Shown here piece by piece: positions 1 through 8,587 of a stretch of DNA of 27,944 nucleotides. Origin of the DNA: a virus. Both the position numbers and the translations under genes were made by a program. The stretch covers positions 1 to 27,944 of the IMG/VR virus record IMGVR_UViG_3300025770_000076. One strand, 5' to 3'. How positions within the stretch are numbered: the first letter of the stretch is position 1; each line of letters opens with the position of its first letter. Under the pieces are notes generated by a model. That model made no database searches and had not been told where the DNA came from. It was given only the letters and a program-made list of their open reading frames with translations.

Positions 1-102
1 CAAGCGTTTTCGACGAGCTTTTCTCCGGGAAGTCCGTTGGATGACGTTGGAACTTTTGACGTGACGCTGAGACTCAGCGGAACATTACTTGACACGTTGT
101 AG
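1..102 (+). CDS. C-terminal end of a tail-tube-like protein (truncated by window edge)
   Basis: Frame 1 is open from the first base to a TAG at 100-102 and encodes 33 residues. Aligned to the C-terminus of the next gene, it is almost identical up to the shared motif TFDVTLRLSGT; the last few residues differ. The stop codon is embedded in the AGGAGG ribosome binding site of the next gene (TAGGAGG), so the two are tightly coupled. The simplest reading is a tandem duplicate of the tail tube gene whose 5' part lies outside the window. Shared C-terminal sequence is direct observation; the function is inferred from the neighbour. Confidence 0.75.
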   Translation, partial: QAFSTSFSPGSPLDDVGTFDVTLRLSGTLLDTL

Positions 103-111
103 GAGGAAAAA

Positions 112-711
112 ATGTCAGGAATAGCAGGACGTTTAGGAGAATTGTGGGTTGCGTGTGAGGGTGGCTTTCCGGTCACTTCCTTGTCCGGGAGCGCAACAAA
201 TGACACGGAGCCATTTGCGCTAGACCAGCTTGAGAACGATGGCCTTACCGCAAACCCCGGTACGGCCACGGGGGCGCTTGTTGACGCTACCATGAACGGT
301 AACGTCGATGAGCTGGAAACAACGGTGCATAACACCAGTGGAGCCAGCCCAACACATGGTACAGCTAGGACATACATACCAAACTTTCACGATGAAACAT
401 TGGACGTATCATTTCGATACAATGAAGAAGATGATGAATCGATGGGTGTCTTGGTTTGTGCTTTGAACAGCTTTTTGTTCCATTTCTGGTATGTTCCTGA
501 CGGCGAAGCGTTTGTTATGGATGCAGATCCGTCGAATATATCCGTGGCCCTTCGCGGCACACCATCGCCGCAGGGAACAGTTGGCGCAAATGCTTTTTAC
601 GGCAAGGCGTTTTCGACGAGCTTCTCTCCAGGGAGCCCGCTTGACGATGTGACTACATTCGATGTAACACTTCGCTTAAGCGGTACAAACATTGTTACGC
701 TTACTGCGTAA
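112..711 (+). CDS. major tail (tail tube) protein
   Basis: This 199-residue protein has the size, position and C-terminal strand motif (TTFDVTLRLSGT) of a siphovirus tail tube subunit, which polymerises around the tape measure to form the tail channel. It lies directly upstream of the paired tail assembly chaperones and the tape measure, the standard order. It starts at an ATG eight bases after the AGGAGG that overlaps the preceding stop. No signal peptide or membrane segment is seen. The preceding gene ends in a closely related C-terminus, so the tube may be built from two related subunits, or one copy may have a decorating or terminating role. Assignment rests on context and general strand pattern, not on a diagnostic catalytic motif. 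Confidence 0.72.
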   Translation: MSGIAGRLGELWVACEGGFPVTSLSGSATNDTEPFALDQLENDGLTANPGTATGALVDATMNGNVDELETTVHNTSGASPTHGTARTYIPNFHDETLDVSFRYNEEDDESMGVLVCALNSFLFHFWYVPDGEAFVMDADPSNISVALRGTPSPQGTVGANAFYGKAFSTSFSPGSPLDDVTTFDVTLRLSGTNIVTLTA

Positions 712-729
712 TATGCACATTAAACAAAC

Positions 730-746
730 AGCCCCAAAGGGGGGCT
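730..746 (+). other. GC-rich hairpin between tail tube and chaperone genes
   Basis: The bases AGCCCC at 730-735 pair perfectly with GGGGCT at 741-746 around a five-base loop, giving a six base-pair, GC-rich stem 18 bases after the tail tube stop. Only TCT follows, so there is no U-tract and it is not a canonical intrinsic terminator. In tail operons a strong hairpin here could act as a partial terminator or mRNA 3'-end protector, letting the tube protein be made in much higher amount than the chaperones. That role is inference. The AGGAGG of the next gene begins at about 753, outside the stem. Confidence 0.5.
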
Positions 747-763
747 TCTAACAGGAGGAAACG

Positions 764-1213
764 ATGGGAAGTGTTGTAGGTTTAAAAAACAAAACGAGGG
801 GTATGGTTGAAGTGCGCATGGGCGGACGGACGCATACCCTTCGTTTCCGTACTCATGAAATTGCGATGCTGGAAGAAAGACTTGGGTCTTCGATTACGAA
901 TATCCTTTCAGAGTCTCAACTCGGCATTCGCACTCTTCGTGAGGCGATTCTAGTGGGCGTTGCGCATGAGTATGCCGGTAAAAAAGGCAAAGAAGCGCGG
1001 CTTACGCTGGCCAAGGTTGGTCGTTGGATTGATGAGTGTGAAGACCTTGGCGAGTTAATGTCAACGGTAATGGAGGCAGTCGCATTGGGTATTCCTGGTT
1101 CACAGGATGACGATGACGATGACGATGAGGAAGACGGTGAAGAAAAAGAACCAGACCCTTTCGTCCCGCCGAAAAAGGCAAGCAAGAGCGCTTCGACTTC
1201 TACAAGCTCTTAG
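764..1213 (+). CDS. tail assembly chaperone, short form (lambda gpG-like)
   Basis: This 149-residue protein resembles the G-type tail assembly chaperones found just upstream of tape measures: an N-terminal beta region (around GRTHTLRF, residues 21-28), then helices containing MLEERLGSSI. These proteins coat the tape measure and recruit tube subunits. The C-terminus is a low-complexity acidic linker with seven consecutive Asp codons (around 1106-1126) followed by Glu/Lys/Pro and a Ser/Thr tail. The start is supported by an AGGAGG upstream. Only the region before the AAAAAG at 1172-1177 would be shared with the frameshifted long form; the Ser/Thr tail is unique to the short form. Assignment relies on size, fold pattern, position and the frameshift. 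Confidence 0.75.
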   Translation: MGSVVGLKNKTRGMVEVRMGGRTHTLRFRTHEIAMLEERLGSSITNILSESQLGIRTLREAILVGVAHEYAGKKGKEARLTLAKVGRWIDECEDLGELMSTVMEAVALGIPGSQDDDDDDDEEDGEEKEPDPFVPPKKASKSASTSTSS

Positions 1214-1227
1214 GCTCTGCTGTCGAA
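1171..1227 (+). promoter_or_regulatory. programmed -1 ribosomal frameshift site with downstream structure
   Basis: Frame 1 has its last upstream stop (TGA) at 1138-1140, and the short-form frame stops at 1211-1213, so any -1 shift must occur between these. The best slip site is G AAA AAG (1171-1177), read as AAA AAG in the zero frame. Six bases downstream, AAGAGC (1184-1189) pairs with GCTCTT (1206-1211). In addition TTCGAC (1192-1197), inside that loop, pairs with GTCGAA (1222-1227), so a pseudoknot topology is possible, although its middle loop is long (8 nt). The heptamer departs from the common A AAA AAG because its first base is G. A -1 shift here joins the two chaperone domains without gaps. 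Confidence 0.75.
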
Positions 1228-1644
1228 ATAGGCATGACCCCGGAGCAATTCTGGGGTATGCCGGACGATATAGGAACGGGTGTTACCTTGCGCGAGCTTA
1301 GTCTTATGTTTAAGGGTCACCAGGCACAGCAAAAGCGGCAGATGGAGATGCTTGCTTGGGCTTGTGCCAATATCATGAATTGCTGGTCCAAGAAGAGCAT
1401 TAAACCAAAAGACCTTCTCCCTAAAGAGAAGGGTGTTGCTTCAGACTATGAGAACCAACGCGTATCAATGTCACCGGGGTCCATCGGAGACTTTAAGGCT
1501 ATGATGCGACGTAGAGTGGAGGATGCAGAGGTCAGAAGTGCTGGCAGTGACGCCGACCCGTTCGTAATCCTTGGTATGCGGGAGCCAGAGGCGATACAAT
1601 ATGATGAAGAGGTTGACTTTAGCGGTTTCGGGGAAGGTGAGTAG
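1177..1644 (+). CDS. tail assembly chaperone, T domain made by -1 frameshift (gpGT-like)
   Basis: After the -1 slip, translation continues at 1177 in frame 1 and runs 155 codons to the stop at 1642-1644, giving a 293-residue G-T fusion. The first new residues (GKQERFDFYKLLG) already look like the T domain, and they precede the first ATG of this frame (1234). That ATG has no convincing ribosome binding site, so independent translation from it is unlikely. The stretch LAWACANIMNCWSKK followed by IKPKDLLP matches the general pattern of T-type chaperone domains. The family's role is to bind tube subunits while the G part binds the tape measure. The stop lies two bases before the tape measure ATG, so the two are probably coupled. 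Confidence 0.72.
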   Translation, partial: GKQERFDFYKLLGSAVEIGMTPEQFWGMPDDIGTGVTLRELSLMFKGHQAQQKRQMEMLAWACANIMNCWSKKSIKPKDLLPKEKGVASDYENQRVSMSPGSIGDFKAMMRRRVEDAEVRSAGSDADPFVILGMREPEAIQYDEEVDFSGFGEGE

Positions 1645-1646
1645 TT

Positions 1647-4600
1647 ATGACTGTGGCAAGAGAAGTAACTGTAAAGCTAAACGCTGATGTCCAAAAAGCC
1701 GTAACAGACCTCACTAAGGCTGTTGACAAGATTACCAAGCTTGTGGCTGGCCTTCAGAAAACCTCAGCCGCAACCAAGAAGTCGTCAAAGGAGTTCAGCA
1801 AGGGAACAAAGTCGATGGCGTCTAGCGCAAAAACGCTAGAGAAGCGACTGGGGTCGCTTAGGTCCAACATGACCGGCCTGTCGGAGTCTTTTAGGAAAAT
1901 ATCCATTGGTGCCGTGGCAGCCTTTGGTGCCCTTGCGGCGACAGCCTCCGTCATCGTTAAGATATCGGCAGACTTTGAGCTTGGGATGTCAAAGGCTGCT
2001 GCTGTTGCTTCCGGTAGTTCGCTCGCCTTTGGAGGCGCATTTAAGTCTATGCGCAAAGAGGCTATTAAGACAGCGAACATTACCATCCATACCGCCAAGC
2101 AAGTCACAGGGGCCATGGAATTTATGGCAATGGCCGGTTTCAGTGCTGCCGAAGTGATTGCAACCATTGGCGAGGTCGCGAAGCTGGCCACTGCGGCCAA
2201 TATAACAATGGCTGAAAGCGGCAATGTTTTAACAAACATTATGTCCACCTTTGGCATTACTGCGGTCAATGTGAGGTCGGAGCTGACACGGACCACTGCT
2301 GGCATGGTGGACCAGGGTGCGGTCGCACAAGAGCTTGGTAAACAGTTGACCGACGTGAACAATATCCTTGTTGGCGTATTCACCAATTCCAATGTGAATG
2401 TGCTTCAGCTTGGTGAGGCTTTCAAAATCGTGGGCGCGGTCGCCAGCGCTGCAGACGTAAGCCTGAAGGACGTTGCTGTATCCATCGGCCTCCTGGGCAA
2501 CGTGGGCATACAGGGCACTCTCGCCGGCACTTCTCTTAAGCGAGCCTTTTCTGCTCTCGTGAAACCCACCAAGCAGTCAGCCAAGGCGATGGGGCGCTTA
2601 GGACTCACAACGGAAGTGCTTAGGGAAAGGCAGAAGGGTCAAGCATCTGGGATGCTTCGAGTTATCGCGATTCTTGAGAAAATGAAGAAAAAGTATGCGG
2701 AGACTGGGAAGACAACCCAATACGTCGCGGACCTTATGGAGGTGTTTGGTGAGAGGTCCGGTCCAGGTATGGCCGCACTGGTCAAGCAGGGCACCGATGC
2801 CTTTATCGACTTGTCCGTAGCGACAAAACAGGCTCAGTTTGACGACATCACAACCTTCCTCCAGAATATCCAGCACGAGACGACAACCGGAAAACTCAAG
2901 ATACTAAAAAGCAATGTAGAAAGCCTTGCCATTGCCATTGGTGACCTTCTGCTGCCAAAATTGAATGACCTTGTCGATAGGGTTAAGGACGTAGTGAATT
3001 CCTTTTCTGCGGGAGATGGTACTCTTATAAGATTTATAGCGAATTATGGGCAGGCGGCACTGGTAATCGGTGCCGTGACAAGCGCATTAGCCCTGCTTGC
3101 AGCTACGGTTACCGCTGGGTTTGCTGCATTTATATTCTTCGCAATATTCGGGCCTGCCGCTGGAATCACTTTTGCGGCAATAGGCACAGCCGTGGGGGGA
3201 GCTGCTCTCGCCTTCGGAGGGTTAACCCTAGCAACAGGAACTGCCCTACTGGGGGCAGAGGCGTTCAACGCGGCACTTGGGCGACAGGGGATGGCGGCGA
3301 TTGACCTGGGCTACAGCCTGGACACGGCATCATTCGGTTATATGGGCTTAGTGAAGCAGATGAAAGCCTTTGTTGGCCTGTCTAACGAAATAGACAGGAT
3401 GGAATTCAACCAAGAAATTTTCAAGGGAGCGGATGCTGCGATGAGGCTCTCGTCTGCCGACTTGCGCCTTGATGCGATGATGGATGACATGGCGGCTCTT
3501 GACACTGCAAGCTCAGGTCTTTTCCAGAAGGCTCTGACGGTACAAATTGGCGCAGAGATAACATCATTTGACAAAGTGAGTGACTTTAAGAAATTTTACA
3601 AAGAACTTTTTGATTCGATAGGAAAAGATAGTGGTGGCCTTTTTGAGGAAGCATTAAATCCCGCTCAAATGGATGTTTATGAGAATAGGCTGAACGAAAT
3701 AACAGGAAACATAGCGACGACGTCGAAGCTCCTTAGCCGGGTTGACCTCACGCCGAAACAGATTGCGAAGGCCCAAGAAAACCTTGACGATTTCGTTAAC
3801 CAGCTAGAGCAATTGCGTGGTGAAATAAAGGTGAATGTATCGGACATTGAGGAAATCGCCGCAAAAGTTAAGGTCACCGTTGAAACGGAAGGTCGGACTG
3901 AAGCCATAGCGGAAAAGGCAAGAGAGGTTTCTCCTGTCCTCCAGGCATTCCTAGACTCCCTTAAAGAGCTTGAGATGGAGCGCCTCAAGAAAACTCTTCA
4001 AAAAATCAACGATATGATCAACGAGGGGGACAAAAGCGTAGGTAAGCTGCTTGTTAAGGCAACGGAGGCGTTTGCAAAGCAGGAAGACCAGGTTGATAAA
4101 ACTGGTAAGCTCTGGGATTCCTTTTTCGACTGGATCGGCGGAAAAATAAGGTCTTTGTCTGCCAAACTTATATCTGCCTTTAAGCCGTCCATGAAACCAT
4201 CAATTCAGGCTGGTGCCTTTATTGATAAATTCATTGCTGATGCAGGGAAGAAACTTGATCGCATAGCCAAGGATGGCGGGGGTAAGCTTTCAGGGCGAAG
4301 TTCAGAGGAGATCAAGAAATTTGGCGTTGCCGTTGGTCTAACAGCCATGGAGGCCATCAGACTGGCGTCTTCTTTTGTCGATGTCAAAAAAGGGGCCATC
4401 AGGCACAGCGACGCCTCCTACAAGCAGATAAAACAAATAACAGCGGGAATGGCTCCACACATAGACAGGCTTAATGAATTCTCGAAAAGTGTCGGCGGAG
4501 TTAGCGTTGCATTTGGTGACCTGACAGACATTGTTTACGCGATGGCGATAGCTCAGGAAGACTATAAGAAAAAGATTAACTCTGCGACTTCTTCTGTAGA

Positions 4601-7565
4601 GAAGCTTCAAAAGTCCTACGATGAATCAGTTGCATCCTTGGCAAACACTGAACGTGACATAAAGCTTGAAATAGCCGTCTTACAGTCCGAGTCCCCAGAG
4701 ATAACTCGCCTCATGCAGGATATCGGAAAGCAAAAGAGCGGCGTCGATGAAACGATTAAAGCCATAAAGGAAAATGCTGAGGCTTTAAGGAGAGAGTCTA
4801 TACTGCTCGAATCGCTAAATGCAGGCTTGGCTGTGCAGGGGCCGGCGTCAGAACTCATGGTGGCGACCATGAACAACCTTGGCATCGACAGCCTTGCCAT
4901 GCAGATGAGCGGCCTTGAGACTGCCGTTCTCGGCAATACCGCTGCGATCTTGGGCAGGACCGACGAGCCCGATACCAAGGCTAACCATCCCGACGCTGTG
5001 GAGGCACTCAGAAAGGCGGAGCTTAAAGAGGAGTACCAGAAAGCCCTCGAAGCGTACCAGGATGCAATGGATAGTTCGGCAAAGATTGCTACTGCTGCTG
5101 TTGCCGATATAAACAAGGACGCCAAAGACCAAAATAAGGGCACCGACAGCAAGGGGGACACGACTAAAGACCTTCTTGATGTAAAGGGGCAGCTAGATTT
5201 CCGTGACATGTTTTCAAACAGCGCCCGGTCGGTGAAAGAACTCAACAGTATGCTGGAGACATTCGGGAAAGGTGCAGCCGATGCGGTAAAAGGGCTAGAG
5301 ATAATGCCTTTAATCGAGCCCAACCCGGTGGACGATAAGTCTGTCATCAAGGACATACTGACATCTGCTTTTTCAGGTATAAACACGTTCTACGTGAAAA
5401 ACGGCGAGATTGTTGCAGAAAACACGGTATTCCCAGGCATGGAGGCGAAAGGCGATGGATTGCAGGGCATCGTTGACATGATAGAAACCGTATCAAATGG
5501 GGCAGGGGAATACCTAGAGGGGTTAACGGACAAGGGTGGAGCCATCGGCGGATTCGTCGGCGGGGCCATCGGGACAATGTTCGGAAATAGCGTCATGGGG
5601 AAGAAGATCGGCGAATTCGTAGGCCGAGCAGTTGAAATGCTTGTTGTCGTCATCCCAAAGGCCATCATGGCTGGGTTCAATTTCATTAAAAGCGGGTTTG
5701 ACAAGATAGCCAGCGGCATAGCCAAGGCAGCCAACGTCGTCCCCGAGCCCAGATGGCAAGACGCATCAAAAAATGCCGCAAAGATATTCGCTCCGCTGGC
5801 GGCTGCGGTCATCGCTTTGTCCGTTCCGCTGGCCGCAGTTCTTGTTCCAGCCGTATGGACTCTGTCCGTTGTCGCGGTTGCTGCCTATATTGCCTTTGGC
5901 ATTTGGATCGGTGTCATAGCCGCCGCGTCTCAGCAGTATTGGGTCTACGCTGGAATAGTCGTGGCCGTCCTGGTTACTCTTGCTGCGGCTCTAAGCCTGT
6001 TTATCTACGCTCTTGCTGCAGCAATATCAATCGCCGCAGGTGGTGCCATCAGCTCTCTTTTGCTGGCTCTCGGCATGAAACAGATTAAGCATCAGAAGAT
6101 CGCCGGGATGGCGAGCGCTGGCCATGAGATAGTTACGGGGCAGCCGTCCACTAGCGACCCGCGTGAACAGTTCCGACGCGATGTTATGGAAAATCTGACA
6201 ATAAGAGATCCTGGCGCGACAACAACTGAACAGTCTGGCGAAACTACGGATCTTGGTGAAAATTACCGTACTCCATGGACGCGCATTATGGATGCGCTGG
6301 CTGTGTCAATTGACCGGGTTATTTTTGCGATGGGACCGTTTTATGAAAACCTGTTCTCGCTGGTCGGCCTGTTCGATATGGTCATGGACGCATTCGTGGT
6401 AATAGCACAGTCAATGGGTAACCTAAATTTTGCTGAAACGCTTTATGATATATTTAAGCGACTGGCTCTTGCAATCGTAGCAACGCTTACCGCATTAGCC
6501 CATATGCACAATACGTTTGTCTCGATTGTGAGGGTGCTGGTTTACATGAGCACGGGATTCATCACGCTTCACCAGTTCCTCTTTACGCTGCCCCATACCT
6601 TTGAGATTATACTATTCGAGTTCCAAAAGGTGTTGGGAGAATTTGCGAACAGCCTTCTCCCCGGATCTGGGAATTCGCTGATCAATAGTGCCCAAGAGGA
6701 ACTGAACGACCTGAACGCCCAGAACCCCGAAGACTACATACCAAATTTGCAGTCCATGTTGGATCTGGCGGAGGAGATAACGACTATGGCCAACGATATG
6801 GCCCAGTATATCAATCCCGACCAATTCAAACCTATTTATGACATGATTGACAAGTCAGAATGGACGGACGGCCTGGGCCGCTTTGGCGACTTGGACGATA
6901 TCGCGGGAGCAGGAGACAGGACAGACAAAGAGTTTGGCGAGCAGCTCACCAACGTCCCAACGGGATTCAAGGTCAACCTCGCCCGATACAAGGCAATGGA
7001 CGCCGAGGGTGAAGGTGCCGCAGGAGATGGAGACGGTGGAAGTCTCTGGAGCATGGGCTCAAACGAGTATTTCCGTCGCCTCGAAGATGCCATCAGAAAC
7101 GGCAACGACCTTAGAGGGTTCATGGAGGGGCAGTCCCTGTCGGAGCTTGGAGAAGAAATCCGCAACATGGTGGACAACCTTATGGACCCCGCATCCTGGG
7201 GGGATATCTTCGGTAACTCCATTCGGGAGGTTGGTGATGAACTCGGCAACGCAGTTGATTCCCTAACCAACACCCTCGGGTTTGCCTTGCTTGGCCCAGA
7301 GGAAGCATTCCAGGGTGGAGGAGGAATGGGGGCCGCGATGGGCGGAAGACAGGCTGGCGGAAACATAACTTCCGGCAGCAACACCATGAATATCAACATC
7401 AACGAACTCAGCATCGCCGATGCGGCGAACCCAGACCAGCTCGCCAACATGATTGCAGAGAGGTCTACGCGCAACCAGATGGCTCAGGCTGGCACTCCGT
7501 TTCCAAGTCATCAATCAGGCTCTGGCTGGTGGGGTGGCAACGAAGGTGGAGGCGGAAGGTCATAA
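1647..7565 (+). CDS. tail tape measure protein
   Basis: This 1972-residue protein is by far the longest gene and sits right after the chaperones, as tape measure proteins do. Residues about 1-70 are rich in Lys/Ser and helical. Residues about 105-200 match the conserved core of TP901-type phage tail tape measures (around AMEFMAMAGFSAAEVI and LTNIMSTFGI). Strongly hydrophobic blocks lie at roughly 464-541, 1381-1476 and 1551-1651, separated by long charged helical or coiled-coil stretches. The C-terminus is Gly-rich. The protein sets tail length and, in many phages, leaves the tail to help DNA cross the membrane, which the hydrophobic blocks would suit. At about 0.15 nm per residue it predicts a tail close to 290 nm. 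Its stop TAA shares its last base with the next ATG. Confidence 0.95.
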   Translation: MTVAREVTVKLNADVQKAVTDLTKAVDKITKLVAGLQKTSAATKKSSKEFSKGTKSMASSAKTLEKRLGSLRSNMTGLSESFRKISIGAVAAFGALAATASVIVKISADFELGMSKAAAVASGSSLAFGGAFKSMRKEAIKTANITIHTAKQVTGAMEFMAMAGFSAAEVIATIGEVAKLATAANITMAESGNVLTNIMSTFGITAVNVRSELTRTTAGMVDQGAVAQELGKQLTDVNNILVGVFTNSNVNVLQLGEAFKIVGAVASAADVSLKDVAVSIGLLGNVGIQGTLAGTSLKRAFSALVKPTKQSAKAMGRLGLTTEVLRERQKGQASGMLRVIAILEKMKKKYAETGKTTQYVADLMEVFGERSGPGMAALVKQGTDAFIDLSVATKQAQFDDITTFLQNIQHETTTGKLKILKSNVESLAIAIGDLLLPKLNDLVDRVKDVVNSFSAGDGTLIRFIANYGQAALVIGAVTSALALLAATVTAGFAAFIFFAIFGPAAGITFAAIGTAVGGAALAFGGLTLATGTALLGAEAFNAALGRQGMAAIDLGYSLDTASFGYMGLVKQMKAFVGLSNEIDRMEFNQEIFKGADAAMRLSSADLRLDAMMDDMAALDTASSGLFQKALTVQIGAEITSFDKVSDFKKFYKELFDSIGKDSGGLFEEALNPAQMDVYENRLNEITGNIATTSKLLSRVDLTPKQIAKAQENLDDFVNQLEQLRGEIKVNVSDIEEIAAKVKVTVETEGRTEAIAEKAREVSPVLQAFLDSLKELEMERLKKTLQKINDMINEGDKSVGKLLVKATEAFAKQEDQVDKTGKLWDSFFDWIGGKIRSLSAKLISAFKPSMKPSIQAGAFIDKFIADAGKKLDRIAKDGGGKLSGRSSEEIKKFGVAVGLTAMEAIRLASSFVDVKKGAIRHSDASYKQIKQITAGMAPHIDRLNEFSKSVGGVSVAFGDLTDIVYAMAIAQEDYKKKINSATSSVEKLQKSYDESVASLANTERDIKLEIAVLQSESPEITRLMQDIGKQKSGVDETIKAIKENAEALRRESILLESLNAGLAVQGPASELMVATMNNLGIDSLAMQMSGLETAVLGNTAAILGRTDEPDTKANHPDAVEALRKAELKEEYQKALEAYQDAMDSSAKIATAAVADINKDAKDQNKGTDSKGDTTKDLLDVKGQLDFRDMFSNSARSVKELNSMLETFGKGAADAVKGLEIMPLIEPNPVDDKSVIKDILTSAFSGINTFYVKNGEIVAENTVFPGMEAKGDGLQGIVDMIETVSNGAGEYLEGLTDKGGAIGGFVGGAIGTMFGNSVMGKKIGEFVGRAVEMLVVVIPKAIMAGFNFIKSGFDKIASGIAKAANVVPEPRWQDASKNAAKIFAPLAAAVIALSVPLAAVLVPAVWTLSVVAVAAYIAFGIWIGVIAAASQQYWVYAGIVVAVLVTLAAALSLFIYALAAAISIAAGGAISSLLLALGMKQIKHQKIAGMASAGHEIVTGQPSTSDPREQFRRDVMENLTIRDPGATTTEQSGETTDLGENYRTPWTRIMDALAVSIDRVIFAMGPFYENLFSLVGLFDMVMDAFVVIAQSMGNLNFAETLYDIFKRLALAIVATLTALAHMHNTFVSIVRVLVYMSTGFITLHQFLFTLPHTFEIILFEFQKVLGEFANSLLPGSGNSLINSAQEELNDLNAQNPEDYIPNLQSMLDLAEEITTMANDMAQYINPDQFKPIYDMIDKSEWTDGLGRFGDLDDIAGAGDRTDKEFGEQLTNVPTGFKVNLARYKAMDAEGEGAAGDGDGGSLWSMGSNEYFRRLEDAIRNGNDLRGFMEGQSLSELGEEIRNMVDNLMDPASWGDIFGNSIREVGDELGNAVDSLTNTLGFALLGPEEAFQGGGGMGAAMGGRQAGGNITSGSNTMNININELSIADAANPDQLANMIAERSTRNQMAQAGTPFPSHQSGSGWWGGNEGGGGRS

Positions 7566-8587
7566 TGCAGTTCCTTATCTTAAACGGCATAAATATCCCA
7601 ATCGTAATGAACCAGTGTTCACGCGGTGAAGATAAAATACAGGGTGTCAGCCGTTCTTTCGGCGGGCAGCTTCGCAATGCTGGACGTGGATACAGGCGCA
7701 CATGGGAAGCAACGGCGCTATTCCAAGACTTCGATATAGCCGATGGGTTCATCAACCTGATTAATGGCGAAGGTCATTACTGGGCGCTCGGAAACGGCTC
7801 GACATCCGACACGGGCATGTCCCTGGTTCCCGGCTACACGGCTCGCGGTTTAATGGCGTCTGTCGGTGCATCGACGGATGGATTAACTTTCTCAGGGACA
7901 GGTGGAGACTATTGGTCGAGTGGATGTCTTGACATACAACTCGATACCCCCGCTTTCGTCATCTTGGATTTCACGGATATGTTCGCGTGGGATTGCCAGC
8001 TCGAAGACGATAAATGGACGGCGATGTTCCTTGTCCTCAATAGTGATACGTCGAAATATGACCCACTGTTCTTCAGGTCCAACGGTGATATCTATTTGGC
8101 CGGGGTGAAACAGAATTACGACAACACGTATACGGACACCATCAAGTACATCCCTGTCGGTGACATTGGCTATTCCGCCAATGTTCGCGAAGGGGTTCTT
8201 TACCTTTCGATAGAATTTAATGTTAACGAAAATCCTATACCACTACAGTACAATTCTAAGATATCAGACATGTTCATTGTCCCATATGTAATGCCGGACT
8301 ATTTTATCGAGCAGTTGAGCGTGGGCACAGGATACACAAGTCCCGTGGTGGCAGAGCCGAGTGTCCCCGTAACTGGCGAGGTTACATCTATAGCCTATAT
8401 ACAGAAACCGGGCTCCAATAACGCTAAAACTGTCTCATTTAAGCTTACTGAGTACCTGCCGGGATATAAGTATGACCCGGACGTTGCAGTGCCGGTTTCC
8501 CCATTTAACCTTCCAGTCCTTCGTCTTGGTGGTTCCGTTCTCTCAGAGGGAGAAGGCGAACCAACCAGATATCCGGTGCTGCCATGA
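7565..8587 (+). CDS. distal tail protein-like, paralogue of the next gene
   Basis: The ATG at 7565 overlaps the tape measure stop (TAATG) and follows a GGAGGCGGAAGG purine run, so I prefer it to an in-frame start at 7529 inside the tape measure gene. The product has 340 residues. Its position after the tape measure suggests a distal tail protein that caps the tube and starts the baseplate or tip. Its first ~80 residues align with the next protein: NGINIPIV against NGWNVPIV, then SF, W, LFQ and GEGH against GRGH in the same order. A second shared stretch occurs near residue 235 (DMFIVPYV...FIEQL) and after it (GEVTSIAYIQ). No catalytic motif is visible. Function is by position and architecture only. 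Confidence 0.6.
   Translation: MQFLILNGINIPIVMNQCSRGEDKIQGVSRSFGGQLRNAGRGYRRTWEATALFQDFDIADGFINLINGEGHYWALGNGSTSDTGMSLVPGYTARGLMASVGASTDGLTFSGTGGDYWSSGCLDIQLDTPAFVILDFTDMFAWDCQLEDDKWTAMFLVLNSDTSKYDPLFFRSNGDIYLAGVKQNYDNTYTDTIKYIPVGDIGYSANVREGVLYLSIEFNVNENPIPLQYNSKISDMFIVPYVMPDYFIEQLSVGTGYTSPVVAEPSVPVTGEVTSIAYIQKPGSNNAKTVSFKLTEYLPGYKYDPDVAVPVSPFNLPVLRLGGSVLSEGEGEPTRYPVLP

Noticed and set aside
1107-1301. Third-frame open frame across the chaperone junction (would mean a +1 rather than -1 shift)
   Set aside because: Its translation starts with Thr/Met repeats from the GAT/GAC run and then has no T-domain pattern; the -1 frame encodes recognisable T-domain sequence.
4616-5386. A 256-residue open frame on the minus strand inside the tape measure gene, and similar long antisense frames (for example 6836-7474 and 1754-2392)
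   Set aside because: They lie wholly inside the tape measure coding sequence, lack good ribosome binding sites, and have Ser/Ala-rich low-complexity translations typical of antisense shadows.
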